64,000 nt of DNA, from assembly GCA_964471475.1 (NCBI GenBank), contig CAYYFQ010000008.1, positions 1 through 64,000 on the forward strand, given 5' to 3'. The notes beneath the pieces were generated by a model. The model was not told the origin of the DNA, searched no databases, and saw only the letters and a program-made list of their open reading frames with translations. The translations under genes were made by a program, and so were the position numbers. Origin of the DNA: JAJNBD01 sp964471475. GTDB taxonomy: Bacteria > Pseudomonadota > Gammaproteobacteria > CAISUE01. Numbering within the stretch: the first letter of the stretch is position 1; each line of letters opens with the position of its first letter. Below are positions 52,025 to 59,971 of this stretch, one piece after another.

Positions 52025-52471
52025 TTAAACCACGCGCTCCATTTTTTCTAAAGTAACGGTAAAGGTTTCAATTTCAACTTCATTGCTTGAAGCATTCATA
52101 CCTGATGCTTCATAGCCGATGGGCCAAGCATTTAAAATATTCCAACGCGCAGTAACATTACCAGCACTATCTGTTAGCATTAATGAAATATTTTTTCTAC
52201 CTGCATCAGGGCCACTAGTTTCTACCACGTGATACCATTCGTAAAGGTCTAGGGAAACCGTTAGGCCTTTTTTCAAGGTTAAATCGCCAAATTTACTTAA
52301 GCCTCCTAGCTTTCTAAAATAACTGGGATCTGTCCCTTCGCGATATTCAACAACATCTGTGCTTGCATTAGGCACCGTTGCTTCTGAAAATGCAGCGGTT
52401 TGGATGCCATCGATTTCTACTCGAAATAAATAATTACGAAATGGATCCGTTCGTTGTGATGCATCAGCCAT
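52025..52471 (-). CDS. eCIS main inner-tube protein (Afp1-like)
   Basis: This 148-residue T4 gp19-like protein forms the Hcp-like inner tube. DPFRNYLFRVEIDGIQTAAFSEATVPNASTDVVEYREGTDP, KFGDLTLKKGLTVSLDLYEWYHVV and WNILNAWPIGYEASGMNASSNEVEIETFTVTLEKMERV are family blocks. AAAGGAGAATTTT gives a strong ribosome-binding site as expected for a major structural protein. It follows the sheath gene and precedes the chaperone. Confidence 0.92.
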   Translation of the reverse strand: MADASQRTDPFRNYLFRVEIDGIQTAAFSEATVPNASTDVVEYREGTDPSYFRKLGGLSKFGDLTLKKGLTVSLDLYEWYHVVETSGPDAGRKNISLMLTDSAGNVTARWNILNAWPIGYEASGMNASSNEVEIETFTVTLEKMERVV

Positions 52472-52493
52472 AAAATTCTCCTTTAAATGAATA

Positions 52494-54302
52494 CTAAGCA
52501 GGTTGTACTATTTGTGCGATACGTACAACCACAAATTCTGCGGGGGTGACGGGTGCTACACCTATATCAATATATAAAATACCTTCCGCCATGGTGGTAG
52601 GTGTATTATTGCTAGCATCGCACACGACATAATAAGCTTCAGCAGCAGATGCCCCCACTAAAGCGCCCTGCTGCCATAAGTTATACAAGAAAGCGCTGAT
52701 GTCTCGTGTAACCGTTCCCCATAACGTAGAATTATTGGGTTGAAACACGACCCACTGAATGCTTTGATAAATACTTTGCTCGATATAAATTAATAGTCGA
52801 CGCACGTTGACATAAAATAAACCGGATTGTAAAAAAGTGCGTGCTCCCCAAATACAAATGCCATAACTCAGCAAAGGTTTAATGACATTTATGCCTGCCG
52901 GATTTAATATTTGTTGATCGCCGTAAGTGACTTTTTCAGAGATGGCAACCGCATGACTTAATTGACCTTCAGAAATTCCTGCCGGTGCACCAAATATTCC
53001 AACTGTTGTACTGGTATAAGCATAACGCCCTGTTACTAAACCAGAAGCAGGCATTAAAATTTGTACCCCATTGTTTGGATTTAATACCCAAACCCAAGGA
53101 TAATAAATTGCTCCGTAAGAAGAGTTTAATGCAGCACCATCATTGCCTTGCACAAAGCCTAATACATCGGTTGTATGATCAGTGCTATCAGGTGGGTAAT
53201 AAGGTGAGTCAACTACAGCAATCGCTTTACCTGTACTTTCTAGCGCACTTAGCAAAGCATTAATATTACTGGTTTGTGTCGTAGTAGTGGAACAGTTTAC
53301 ATTGTCTGGCTCTGCTACAATGCTAACTGTTTGCAGCTCATCGATAAGATCAATCAAATACGACGTATCACCTAAAACAGTTTGTGTAATTGTTGCAATA
53401 ACTCCAAGTGGCTGTAAAGCATTCGATAACAATGGAATCACAGGTGTTTCAGCAGCTTCCACACTGACCATAATAAAAAGCGAAGAGCCATTAATTCTTT
53501 GTTGAATATTAGATAAGCCTGTTGAAGGATTCACCACTAAATCAACTGAAGTAAATCCGGAGAATTTTTCCAAGATATAATAATTCGCTTTTGAAGTTGG
53601 ATCCGTATAAAGACTACAATTATTGGCTTTCGCATAATATTGTAACTGTTGATTTGATTGGCTCTGTTCGCTGCTGGGTGTTTGTACAGGGACCAAAACA
53701 GTTATCGAAAATAATGGATTAGCAGGCGCATTTTTAGGATCGGTTGCCGGATTATCATAATTGGTCATGATATAAATATCACTCGTCGTCACATCTTCTG
53801 CCGATGCTGTATAGGATTTATTTAAGGCAGACTTATTTTTGGAAGAAGATTTCGGTGGTGGTGGTGGTGGAACTTTATAACTTAACCATGGAGAGACCAC
53901 ATTGATGGCCATCGAACTTTTAACAGGATCACTGGTTGTACTCCCTGCGCCAACGGTGCCTGCAGATAAAGCGCTGGTCATTGAACTCTTACTAGGTGAG
54001 ATTGAATTCAAAACATAGCAAGCTGTTCCGCCTGCTGCAAAAAAATTATATACCGCATACGCAAGATAAAAATCCCAGACAAAAGTGCCGAAAATGCTTA
54101 TGTATTGATTCCACGACGTTACTAACTGTGGCGTCGTCGGCGCTGGTGAACTAGGTGGTGGATAGTTAGCTGGATATGAGCTTAACGTGTAATTGGATGG
54201 CATTCCCATAAACAAAGCAATATCGGTCGATACCCCTTGAATAGAACGCGCAGAAGAAACTTCTTGAATATAGACACCAGGTACTTGATACGAGACAGCC
54301 AT
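52494..54302 (-). CDS. eCIS contractile tail sheath
   Basis: This 602-residue protein is the only sheath gene. The N-terminus VPGVYIQEVSSARSIQGVSTDIALFMGM and the C-terminal domain (LSYGICIWGARTF, YVNVRRLLIYIEQSIYQSIQWVVFQPNNSTLWGTVTRDISAFLYNLWQQGALVG and YIDIGVAPVTPAEFVVVRIAQ) are diagnostic. Afp and PVC have three sheath paralogues, so a single gene marks a simpler particle. A variable insert contains six prolines coded by a CCA repeat (near 53853-53871) followed by a Ser/Lys linker. AAAAGGAGTTTTATCTT is a strong ribosome-binding site. Confidence 0.94.
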   Translation of the reverse strand: MAVSYQVPGVYIQEVSSARSIQGVSTDIALFMGMPSNYTLSSYPANYPPPSSPAPTTPQLVTSWNQYISIFGTFVWDFYLAYAVYNFFAAGGTACYVLNSISPSKSSMTSALSAGTVGAGSTTSDPVKSSMAINVVSPWLSYKVPPPPPPKSSSKNKSALNKSYTASAEDVTTSDIYIMTNYDNPATDPKNAPANPLFSITVLVPVQTPSSEQSQSNQQLQYYAKANNCSLYTDPTSKANYYILEKFSGFTSVDLVVNPSTGLSNIQQRINGSSLFIMVSVEAAETPVIPLLSNALQPLGVIATITQTVLGDTSYLIDLIDELQTVSIVAEPDNVNCSTTTTQTSNINALLSALESTGKAIAVVDSPYYPPDSTDHTTDVLGFVQGNDGAALNSSYGAIYYPWVWVLNPNNGVQILMPASGLVTGRYAYTSTTVGIFGAPAGISEGQLSHAVAISEKVTYGDQQILNPAGINVIKPLLSYGICIWGARTFLQSGLFYVNVRRLLIYIEQSIYQSIQWVVFQPNNSTLWGTVTRDISAFLYNLWQQGALVGASAAEAYYVVCDASNNTPTTMAEGILYIDIGVAPVTPAEFVVVRIAQIVQPA

Positions 54303-54439
54303 AAGATAAAACTCCTTTTAAAAAATAAACATTAGCCTTCTTGCCTAACGTCATCTTTTGTTTGATAGCAGCGTTGCTTTTTGCTTTCAAAACAAAAAAC
54401 CGCGTTTTGCAAGAAGTCTATTACATTTAACGATCAAAC
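54303..54439 (-). other. Spacer before sheath with possible RNA structure
   Basis: This 137-bp gap is the longest inside the eCIS operon. On the minus strand CAAAAC and GTTTTG can pair across GCGGTTTTTT, and GCAAGAAG and CTTCTTGC pair around it. The structure could be an mRNA processing or stabilising site that raises sheath and tube expression, or a weak terminator. No promoter is clear. Confidence 0.3.
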
Positions 54440-54739
54440 TCACAATGTAATTTGATAATTAAACACCGCATTACTATCATTCGGCTCATCTGGGATTTTA
54501 ATCAGTGTATTCACCAGCGGCACATTCGGTTGACTTGCATTACAAACTTTAAGCTTATAGCTCCCTGGCTTTGGTTCAATAAAAACATAATAGCCATCAG
54601 CACTTTGATATACTTGAGCATAATTTTTATCATTAAAAAAAAATAAAAATGCTCCAATTGCAGGTTGGTTGGTCGCTGAATCAGTCAATAAAATTGCTGC
54701 AGAAAGCTTTTCCAAAATACCTACTTTTATTTCCATCAT
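54440..54739 (-). CDS. Small eCIS beta-sandwich protein
   Basis: This 99-residue protein looks like a single carboxypeptidase-regulatory or Ig-like beta domain: SAAILLTDSATNQPAIGAFLFFFNDKNYAQVYQSADGYYVFIEPKPGSYKLKVCNASQPNVPLVNTLIKIP. The PKPGSYKLKV segment resembles the 'pGtY.l.v' turn of such domains. It lies between cap and sheath genes, a place where eCIS clusters often have a variable small gene. The role is unknown; cap or surface decoration is a guess. Confidence 0.6.
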   Translation of the reverse strand: MMEIKVGILEKLSAAILLTDSATNQPAIGAFLFFFNDKNYAQVYQSADGYYVFIEPKPGSYKLKVCNASQPNVPLVNTLIKIPDEPNDSNAVFNYQITL

Positions 54740-54751
54740 GTATCAAATCCT

Positions 54752-55345
54752 TTAATGGGTTTTTATTTGACTTAATGTTGATGAGTCTCTCGCTTGGAAC
54801 ACACGGCCAATGCTATGCCGAACCGTTGATGGAATTCTTACTGGGCTCATTAAATAATACAATGCTAATTTATAAGGTTGCCCAGGAAAACTGGTCCACA
54901 GATCACGTATCTCACGTAAATTTTGTAAATCAGGTGTAATTAAAATATTGTTATTGTCTGATGTTTGCAAACTGCCCGTGGCCGCAACGGTAGCTTCGTC
55001 ATAAAATAATTGAGCAAGTTGATCAATGATAACCAGTTCGGTTTCGGCAGAAGCTGAATATGGCGCCATCAAATAACGTAAATCAACGGTAACTGGAGCG
55101 CGCACTTCCATGAAGCTCCCATCATCATTTCGCACAACTTCAGGTGGCGCATTTCTTAAATAAGCGTTGTATTCGATTTGATAAAGATAGAGAGACAAAC
55201 AAGTTCGGACACCAGGATCAAACTGGCCAGGAGCTTGGAAGGTAATGGCGTCTTCGGCTTTCAGTTCATCGATATTTTGTTGGATTGTTGTTTTTAGTGA
55301 TTCACTGACATCCCTAATAATTAAACTCGTATCAATACTACTCAT
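54752..55345 (-). CDS. eCIS tube/sheath terminator cap (Afp16-like, DUF4255)
   Basis: This 197-residue protein is the first gene of the operon. It has the DUF4255/Pvc16 N-terminal pattern: VSESLKTTIQQNI, CLSLYLYQIEYNAYLRN, PVTVDLRYLMAPYSASAETELVIIDQLAQLFYDE, FPGQPYKLALYYLMSPVRIPS. In Afp and PVC the homologue caps the distal end and ends polymerisation. AAGGATAGCTATC precedes the start. Confidence 0.88.
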   Translation of the reverse strand: MSSIDTSLIIRDVSESLKTTIQQNIDELKAEDAITFQAPGQFDPGVRTCLSLYLYQIEYNAYLRNAPPEVVRNDDGSFMEVRAPVTVDLRYLMAPYSASAETELVIIDQLAQLFYDEATVAATGSLQTSDNNNILITPDLQNLREIRDLWTSFPGQPYKLALYYLMSPVRIPSTVRHSIGRVFQARDSSTLSQIKTH

Positions 55346-55405
55346 GATAGCTATCCTTGTTTAATTGAAAATCACATTCGCTCTAAATCTTAAGAGCTAA
55401 TTCGA

Positions 55406-55435
55406 ACTATACAATGATTTCATTTTCTATTTCAA
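55406..55435 (-). promoter_or_regulatory. Candidate sigma-70 promoter of the eCIS operon
   Basis: On the minus strand TTGAAA (55435-55430), an 18-bp spacer and TATAGT (55411-55406) each match the consensus at five of six positions. Transcription would start near 55399, giving a leader of about 54 nt before the cap gene. Confidence 0.5.
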
Positions 55436-55440
55436 GTCTT

Positions 55441-55452
55441 TTTTGTTATAAT
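55441..55452 (+). promoter_or_regulatory. Candidate extended -10 promoter for the lipoproteins
   Basis: TTTTGTTATAAT contains a perfect TATAAT with the extended TG-n motif (TGT) directly upstream. No good -35 is present. It lies back to back with the eCIS promoter; the leader to 55646 would be about 190 nt. Confidence 0.4.
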
Positions 55453-55645
55453 CCTTCGCACGGAACAAAAAATTAAAAGCGTATCGTATTAAGATGTTTA
55501 AACAGCGCTTTCACCCTGCGATTTATTCGCGAGGTCCAATATTTTTTTGAATCTCGCGAGATAACAGACCCAGTGAGTTTTGTCTCGTAAATAAGTTGTC
55601 ATGCAAGCTTAGAGATTTTTTAATTACTTCAAGGAGGATGACTAC

Positions 55646-56392
55646 ATGCGTCAACACAATATTTTACGCCTTACTTTTTTATTAGCACTCATTGGATCTT
55701 CTTCAGCGTGCACAATGTTCCAGCCGTTAGAAACAAAATATCAGCCAGTCAATCAATCAACAAGAAATCATTCCAACTTGCCATCGAACAATAATCTTCG
55801 TACGAATATATTTAACAATGTTCAAGTGTTACAAAATACGACAACTAACACATTAAATGTCAATAACGCTAGCACCTTAGCCGCCACAAATGCCAGCGCA
55901 TTGAATGTATCGGGTGGAAGCACATTAAATACAGTCAACGCAAATGCAATAACCTCTACAGGAAATATTACAGCAAATGCATTAAATATCCCTGGGAGTG
56001 GTGCAAACATTCATGGCCTAACCAACGTTGATCAATTTCAAGCTACTTCCGCAGTCATTACTAAAGGTATCCAAACAGGTGCATCGAGCAATTTTAATGG
56101 AGATATCACAGCCAGCGGAAACATTAAAGGCGCTACTCTTCAACTCTCACCTTCTTCTTTTGCGGGTCCCTTTGATGTTGATGTTAATAGCAAAGGCGGA
56201 GCTTCTAAAGCATTAATTCCTGTGAACACTGGAGTTTGCTTCCTCACTCGTGTCTATGGAGAGTTTGCAGGGGTTGGAGAATGGGCACAGATTGTTAATG
56301 CTGGTGGGATTTGGGCATTGCAAGTCGCCGCAGGTAGTGGAAGCAGCCACGTCGGCGCTTCTGCCATGTGTTTTATCTACAATCATAGTTAA
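55646..56392 (+). CDS. Lipoprotein with fibre-like repeats, copy 1
   Basis: This 248-residue protein has a lipoprotein signal (LLALIGSSSAC, Cys22) and MFQPLETKYQ directly after it. Residues about 55-150 are low-complexity repeats of the kind TLNVNNASTLAATNASALNVSGGSTLNTVNANAITSTGNITANALNI, as in beta-helical phage fibres. The last 60 residues, GVCFLTRVYGEFAGVGEWAQIVNAGGIWALQVAAG...AMCFIY, form a separate domain with two cysteines. It is a close paralogue of the next gene. I infer a membrane-anchored surface fibre, perhaps linked to the eCIS because of its position. Strong AAGGAGGATG ribosome-binding site. Confidence 0.7.
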   Translation: MRQHNILRLTFLLALIGSSSACTMFQPLETKYQPVNQSTRNHSNLPSNNNLRTNIFNNVQVLQNTTTNTLNVNNASTLAATNASALNVSGGSTLNTVNANAITSTGNITANALNIPGSGANIHGLTNVDQFQATSAVITKGIQTGASSNFNGDITASGNIKGATLQLSPSSFAGPFDVDVNSKGGASKALIPVNTGVCFLTRVYGEFAGVGEWAQIVNAGGIWALQVAAGSGSSHVGASAMCFIYNHS

Positions 56393-56421
56393 AAATTTAC
56401 TTAGTTTAAGGAAAACATCCT

Positions 56422-57168
56422 ATGCAACGATCCATTATTTTTTTTCTTACATTTTTTTCGATCTTGATGATGTCAGTTTCTGGATGCTCAATGTTTCAAC
56501 CTTTAGAGACCCAATATCAACAAAAACAATCAAGCGCACCGACAAAAAAAACTCAAACAACACTGAAAACCACGGGTACCAATACGTTTAGCGATATTAT
56601 TGTCACAAACAATACAACGACCAGTACATTAAATGTTAATAATAATAGTACATTAAATGGCGTAACTGCTAACACCTTAAGTACATCAAATGGTTTACAA
56701 ATAGGTACGCCAGGGGGCGCTACCGGTAGCATTGACGCTACAGGAAGCATTACAGGATCAAATATTACAGCAAATGGCACATTAATGGCTGGTGATATCA
56801 CATCAAAGGCTAATGTTGCAGCCAGTAATGACATCGTTGCAACGAATAATATATCCGCAAATAATGGGAGCGTAACCGCTAACAATGGCACATTGAGTGG
56901 CGCTTATTTTCAATTGACGCAACCATCATTAACTGACGCTTATTTGGCTTATGCAGGAAAAGCACAAACGGGGAAAACACAAATGATTCCTATTGATAAA
57001 GGATTTTGTTTTCTTACCGCCACAAAAGGAAAGTTTGAAGGGGGTGGTGAATACGTGACAATTATTATCGAAAACAATTATTGGGTCTTGCAAGCAACGG
57101 CGGGTAATGCAGCAGACAACTACGGCATTAGCGCTGAAGCAAGATGCTTTCTTTATAAACGAGCATAA
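56422..57168 (+). CDS. Lipoprotein with fibre-like repeats, copy 2
   Basis: This 248-residue protein is the tandem paralogue of the preceding gene. The lipobox is VSGC (Cys22) followed by SMFQPLETQYQ. Repeats such as TTTSTLNVNNNSTLNGVTANTLSTSNGLQI and ATGSITGSNITANGTLMAGDI make up the shaft, and the tip domain GFCFLTATKGKFEGGGEYVTIIIENNYWVLQATAG...ARCFLYKRA is alignable with copy 1. Equal length and shared ends but divergent shafts suggest duplication followed by repeat shuffling. The role is unknown. Confidence 0.7.
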   Translation: MQRSIIFFLTFFSILMMSVSGCSMFQPLETQYQQKQSSAPTKKTQTTLKTTGTNTFSDIIVTNNTTTSTLNVNNNSTLNGVTANTLSTSNGLQIGTPGGATGSIDATGSITGSNITANGTLMAGDITSKANVAASNDIVATNNISANNGSVTANNGTLSGAYFQLTQPSLTDAYLAYAGKAQTGKTQMIPIDKGFCFLTATKGKFEGGGEYVTIIIENNYWVLQATAGNAADNYGISAEARCFLYKRA

Positions 57169-57217
57169 TGCTAAAACGGCAGGTGGAGAGAGTAACTAGA
57201 GTCTATAGCGATCTCTC

Positions 57218-58927
57218 TTAACCATCATCCGTATCTTTTTTCTTTTTAATTTTTTTGCGCTTTACTTTGGCTGTCACATCGTCTTCATCAGGCTCATAAT
57301 CACTATCACTAAGGTAGCCAAATCCATTAGAAAGGTAATGAGGTTCATCACCCATAAAATCTTTCACTTCTGCTAAATGCTGTTTGGTTTTCTGAGGGTC
57401 TTTTGGATAACCTTCTAACTGATTTAAAAAAAACTTGGATACTTTTGGTTTTTTAACTATCCCACTCTTATGCAACCTATGACCACATGTCGCACAAGGA
57501 ATCTTCACTCCACCGACAGTAAATTTTTTCTTTGAATGTTTCACTTTTTCATAAACGGGAATAAAATCTCTTTCAGCATGCTCATCTGCTGCATCAGGAT
57601 CATCAGAAATTTTCCTTTTTTTAGTTGAAATATAAATTTTATCGGATTTTATCTGATCAAGATCCTCTGGCAAAACTTCCGGTTTGGTTCCAGCTTCTTG
57701 CAGCTGCTGAAAAAAAGCAATTAATTCTTGGCTACCTTTAGCGTGACGTTTTGCAGCATTTTTTTGTTTCGAAGATTTAATGACACGCTGATTAAATTTA
57801 GCTTTTTTCCTTTTTGCGTGGCTTGCTTTACTAGAATAGGGTGCACCCTTAATACTATCAAGATCTTTGCTAAGATATTTTAAGAACGCATCAAAATCTT
57901 TTGCTTCTTCCAAGAGATGCTCTGAAGACGCCGCATTATTAGTGGCAATAAAAAGACTATTCAGCTCAGAACTAAAAGCAGATTGAACTTCAATAGGCTT
58001 TTGATCATCTTCTTCCAATTGATCTTTAAAAATTGAAGACATCTCAATCAAACCTTGCAAAGTTCTATCCTCTTCAAAATCCATAGGCTCAAGTTTTCTT
58101 TCTTCTTTGTCCTTAAATGCAAATCCACTATTAGGTATTCCATAGAGATTAGTTTCCGCCACTACTTTGTCTTTGCTATAACTACTCGGTCCAGCTTCCG
58201 CTTCTGCTGCTTCTTTAGCGAGTTTTTGGTTAGTAAAAGTATGATCTTTATCATCTTCCGCCCATTGTTTTAAGACGGCTTGTATTTGCTTATTACCTGG
58301 AAGTCTTTCGACCTCTTTAGCGGTTATATTTTTTTTCTTTCCAATATTAAGTATGCGTTGCACATTCGTAGGCGTATTTACTAAATGCGGTGATTGGGGT
58401 GTATAAGTTTCCAATAAAGCTTCAGCACTTTTGCCCTGAACAACCGCATCTGCGACGGCATTAGCATGACGCTCATATTGATCTCCTACCTGTCCCACAT
58501 TATTTTTTAAGGGAATAGCTGACTGTTGATGAAAATAATGTGCAGCTTCATGCGCCACCTCAAATAAAGAAGGTTGTGAGTCTGCAAAAGCGATTTTATT
58601 AGCCATGGTGTACGCTTTAGCGTTAATCAGCTTACTTGCTGTTGCTGCTGAAGGATTCACATAAGCGTTGATTGCCGAAACATCATATTTTCCAAATGCG
58701 GCTTGAATACGATCTAGATGCGGTATTTTTCCACCATGTCCTTGTATTCCTGTTTTAGCAATAGCTTGTATCGCTCGTGGATTTTGATTAATTTTGTTCA
58801 ATAGTTGCAGTACTGCTTGATTACTGAGATCAACCTGTTTCGCACTAGAAGGTTTATGCGGCGTTAAGCGTTTGGTGGTCATCTTCCGTTTAGATTCCGT
58901 TGCTGCCATGCGGTAAGTTTTATTCAT
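57218..58927 (-). CDS. eCIS cargo candidate: DUF4157 plus C-terminal deaminase-like domain
   Basis: This 569-residue protein has an N-terminal DUF4157 domain (about 65-170): IQAAFGKYDVSAINAYV, AKAYTMANKIAFA, HEAAHYFHQQ (His126, Glu127, His130) and VGDQYERHANAVADAVVQGKSAEALL. DUF4157 is a hallmark of eCIS-associated cargo. A disordered, charged middle leads to EHAERDFIPV (His450-Glu452) and IPCATCGHRL (Cys478, Cys481), the zinc and proton-shuttle motifs of the cytidine deaminase superfamily, 26 residues apart. The C-terminal KVKRKKIKKKK (554-564) looks like a nuclear localisation signal. GGAGAAGGGAACTC sets the start. No immunity gene is near, consistent with a non-self target. Substrate unknown. 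Confidence 0.78.
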   Translation of the reverse strand: MNKTYRMAATESKRKMTTKRLTPHKPSSAKQVDLSNQAVLQLLNKINQNPRAIQAIAKTGIQGHGGKIPHLDRIQAAFGKYDVSAINAYVNPSAATASKLINAKAYTMANKIAFADSQPSLFEVAHEAAHYFHQQSAIPLKNNVGQVGDQYERHANAVADAVVQGKSAEALLETYTPQSPHLVNTPTNVQRILNIGKKKNITAKEVERLPGNKQIQAVLKQWAEDDKDHTFTNQKLAKEAAEAEAGPSSYSKDKVVAETNLYGIPNSGFAFKDKEERKLEPMDFEEDRTLQGLIEMSSIFKDQLEEDDQKPIEVQSAFSSELNSLFIATNNAASSEHLLEEAKDFDAFLKYLSKDLDSIKGAPYSSKASHAKRKKAKFNQRVIKSSKQKNAAKRHAKGSQELIAFFQQLQEAGTKPEVLPEDLDQIKSDKIYISTKKRKISDDPDAADEHAERDFIPVYEKVKHSKKKFTVGGVKIPCATCGHRLHKSGIVKKPKVSKFFLNQLEGYPKDPQKTKQHLAEVKDFMGDEPHYLSNGFGYLSDSDYEPDEDDVTAKVKRKKIKKKKDTDDG

Positions 58928-58951
58928 GAGTTCCCTTCTCCAATTTATGTA

Positions 58952-59590
58952 TTATTTTCTCAATGCTAAGATGGTTTTTTCATTACCAAAGCGACATTGA
59001 TCACAATAATAATCAATATAAAGCTTGCCATTCAGATGGTCAATTTCATGCTGTAATAAACGTGCTAAAAATCCTTTTGCAATCCGATGAATTAGATGCC
59101 CATCTTCCGTATATGCTGAAAAATCAATGGTATTATAACGCTCAACTTCTCCCATTTTATTAGGAACGGAATAACAACCTTCCCAATCTCGATATTTGCC
59201 TTGATCGACATAAGGAGTATAACTCGGATTAATAAATACGGTCGGCGGTAACATATCATAAACCGCTTGACGTTTTTGTTTTGCTTCTTCTGGAATTTGA
59301 ATAATGATAATACGAAGCGGCACTCCTATTTGAGGCGCCGCAAGGCCTGCAGGCTTTCCATAAGGGCTTTCGAGCCCTACAAAAGTACTTTTCAATGCTA
59401 CAATTGTTTTTTTCGCTTCAGCATTTAAAGGAAAGTGCACTGGATTTGCGCGAACACGTAAAACATGGTGATCTTTTTGATCAATAGTCACAAGTGGCAT
59501 AATATTACTCTGCACAGTATTATCAATAGCAAAAGCAGCGGAAAAAGAAAAACACAATACTCCTATTAAAATCAGCAATTTTTTTACCAT
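58952..59590 (-). CDS. Signal-peptide-bearing peptide deformylase
   Basis: This 212-residue protein has a clear signal peptide (KKLLILIGVLCFSFSAAFA) and then a full peptide deformylase domain: GLAAPQIG (82-89), EGCYS (Glu137, Cys139) and QHEIDH (His181, Glu182, His185), which supply the metal ligands and catalytic Glu. Normal deformylases act in the cytoplasm on nascent chains, so export is unexpected. Cysteines near the C-terminus (YYCDQCRFG) may form a disulphide. It lies 24 bp upstream of the DUF4157-deaminase gene in the same direction, suggesting co-expression. The function is open. Confidence 0.85.
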   Translation of the reverse strand: MVKKLLILIGVLCFSFSAAFAIDNTVQSNIMPLVTIDQKDHHVLRVRANPVHFPLNAEAKKTIVALKSTFVGLESPYGKPAGLAAPQIGVPLRIIIIQIPEEAKQKRQAVYDMLPPTVFINPSYTPYVDQGKYRDWEGCYSVPNKMGEVERYNTIDFSAYTEDGHLIHRIAKGFLARLLQHEIDHLNGKLYIDYYCDQCRFGNEKTILALRK

Positions 59591-59971
59591 GATTCATCCT
59601 TAAAACATAACGTTTTTCATCATAACAAAAAATGATATCTTGAGAAAGTTTACTTTTGCAAAACAATAGGCCACACGGGTTTTTATAAAAATAATACACT
59701 TTCGTGATCAAATTTAACAATCTTTCTTTACAGCGCGGCTTAAAACCATTATTCGAGAATGTTAACTTAACGTTATTTGCTGGTCAAAAATTGCTTTTAT
59801 TTGGAAAATGAGGGCTTAAAAACTTACCTTTCAATTGCATCCGCCAAGATTACTCGGAGGAATAGCTGATCAGCAAGTGGACAATTCTGCTAAAAAACAG
59901 TGACTTTCTGAGTTTATTTTTAATGTATAAAAAAAATTAAAAATATAATATGTTCATTTAATATTTTTTCT
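59591..59971. other. Intergenic region between def-like and pilB-like genes
   Basis: These 381 bp separate two divergent genes and must hold both promoters. They are AT-rich, contain runs such as GTTAACTTAACGTTA near 59760 and an AT tract before 59972, and a GGAGGAATAG at about 59856 that is not followed by a supported gene. I see no RNA gene or repeat. Confidence 0.4.

Larger units (their letters stand above)
55346..55645. promoter_or_regulatory. Divergent eCIS/lipoprotein control region
   Basis: This 300-bp gap separates the leftward eCIS operon from the rightward lipoprotein genes. It contains the two candidate promoters listed separately, a small hairpin TCGCGAG ... CTCGCGA (about 55527-55556) and a strong ribosome-binding site CAAGGAGGATG before 55646. 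No gene is seen. Confidence 0.5.

Noticed and set aside
36608..55345. Type VI secretion system
   Set aside because: No TssJ, TssL, TssM or ClpV is present, and a DUF4255 cap, LysM adaptor and Afp15-like ATPase favour an eCIS.
36608..55345. Prophage or R-type tailocin
   Set aside because: No capsid, portal, terminase, integrase or lysis genes; the AAA+ ATPase and DUF4157 cargo are eCIS traits.
57583..58550. DUF4157 HEAAH motif as an active metalloprotease
   Set aside because: HExxH is part of the DUF4157 signature in many eCIS proteins; I see no further protease features, so I do not call protease activity.
59655..59690. Similarity to the AmpG gene near 820 (ATAGGCCAC...CGGTTTTT)
   Set aside because: Only about 20 bp agree, the translated frames differ and no further AmpG sequence is present; probably chance.
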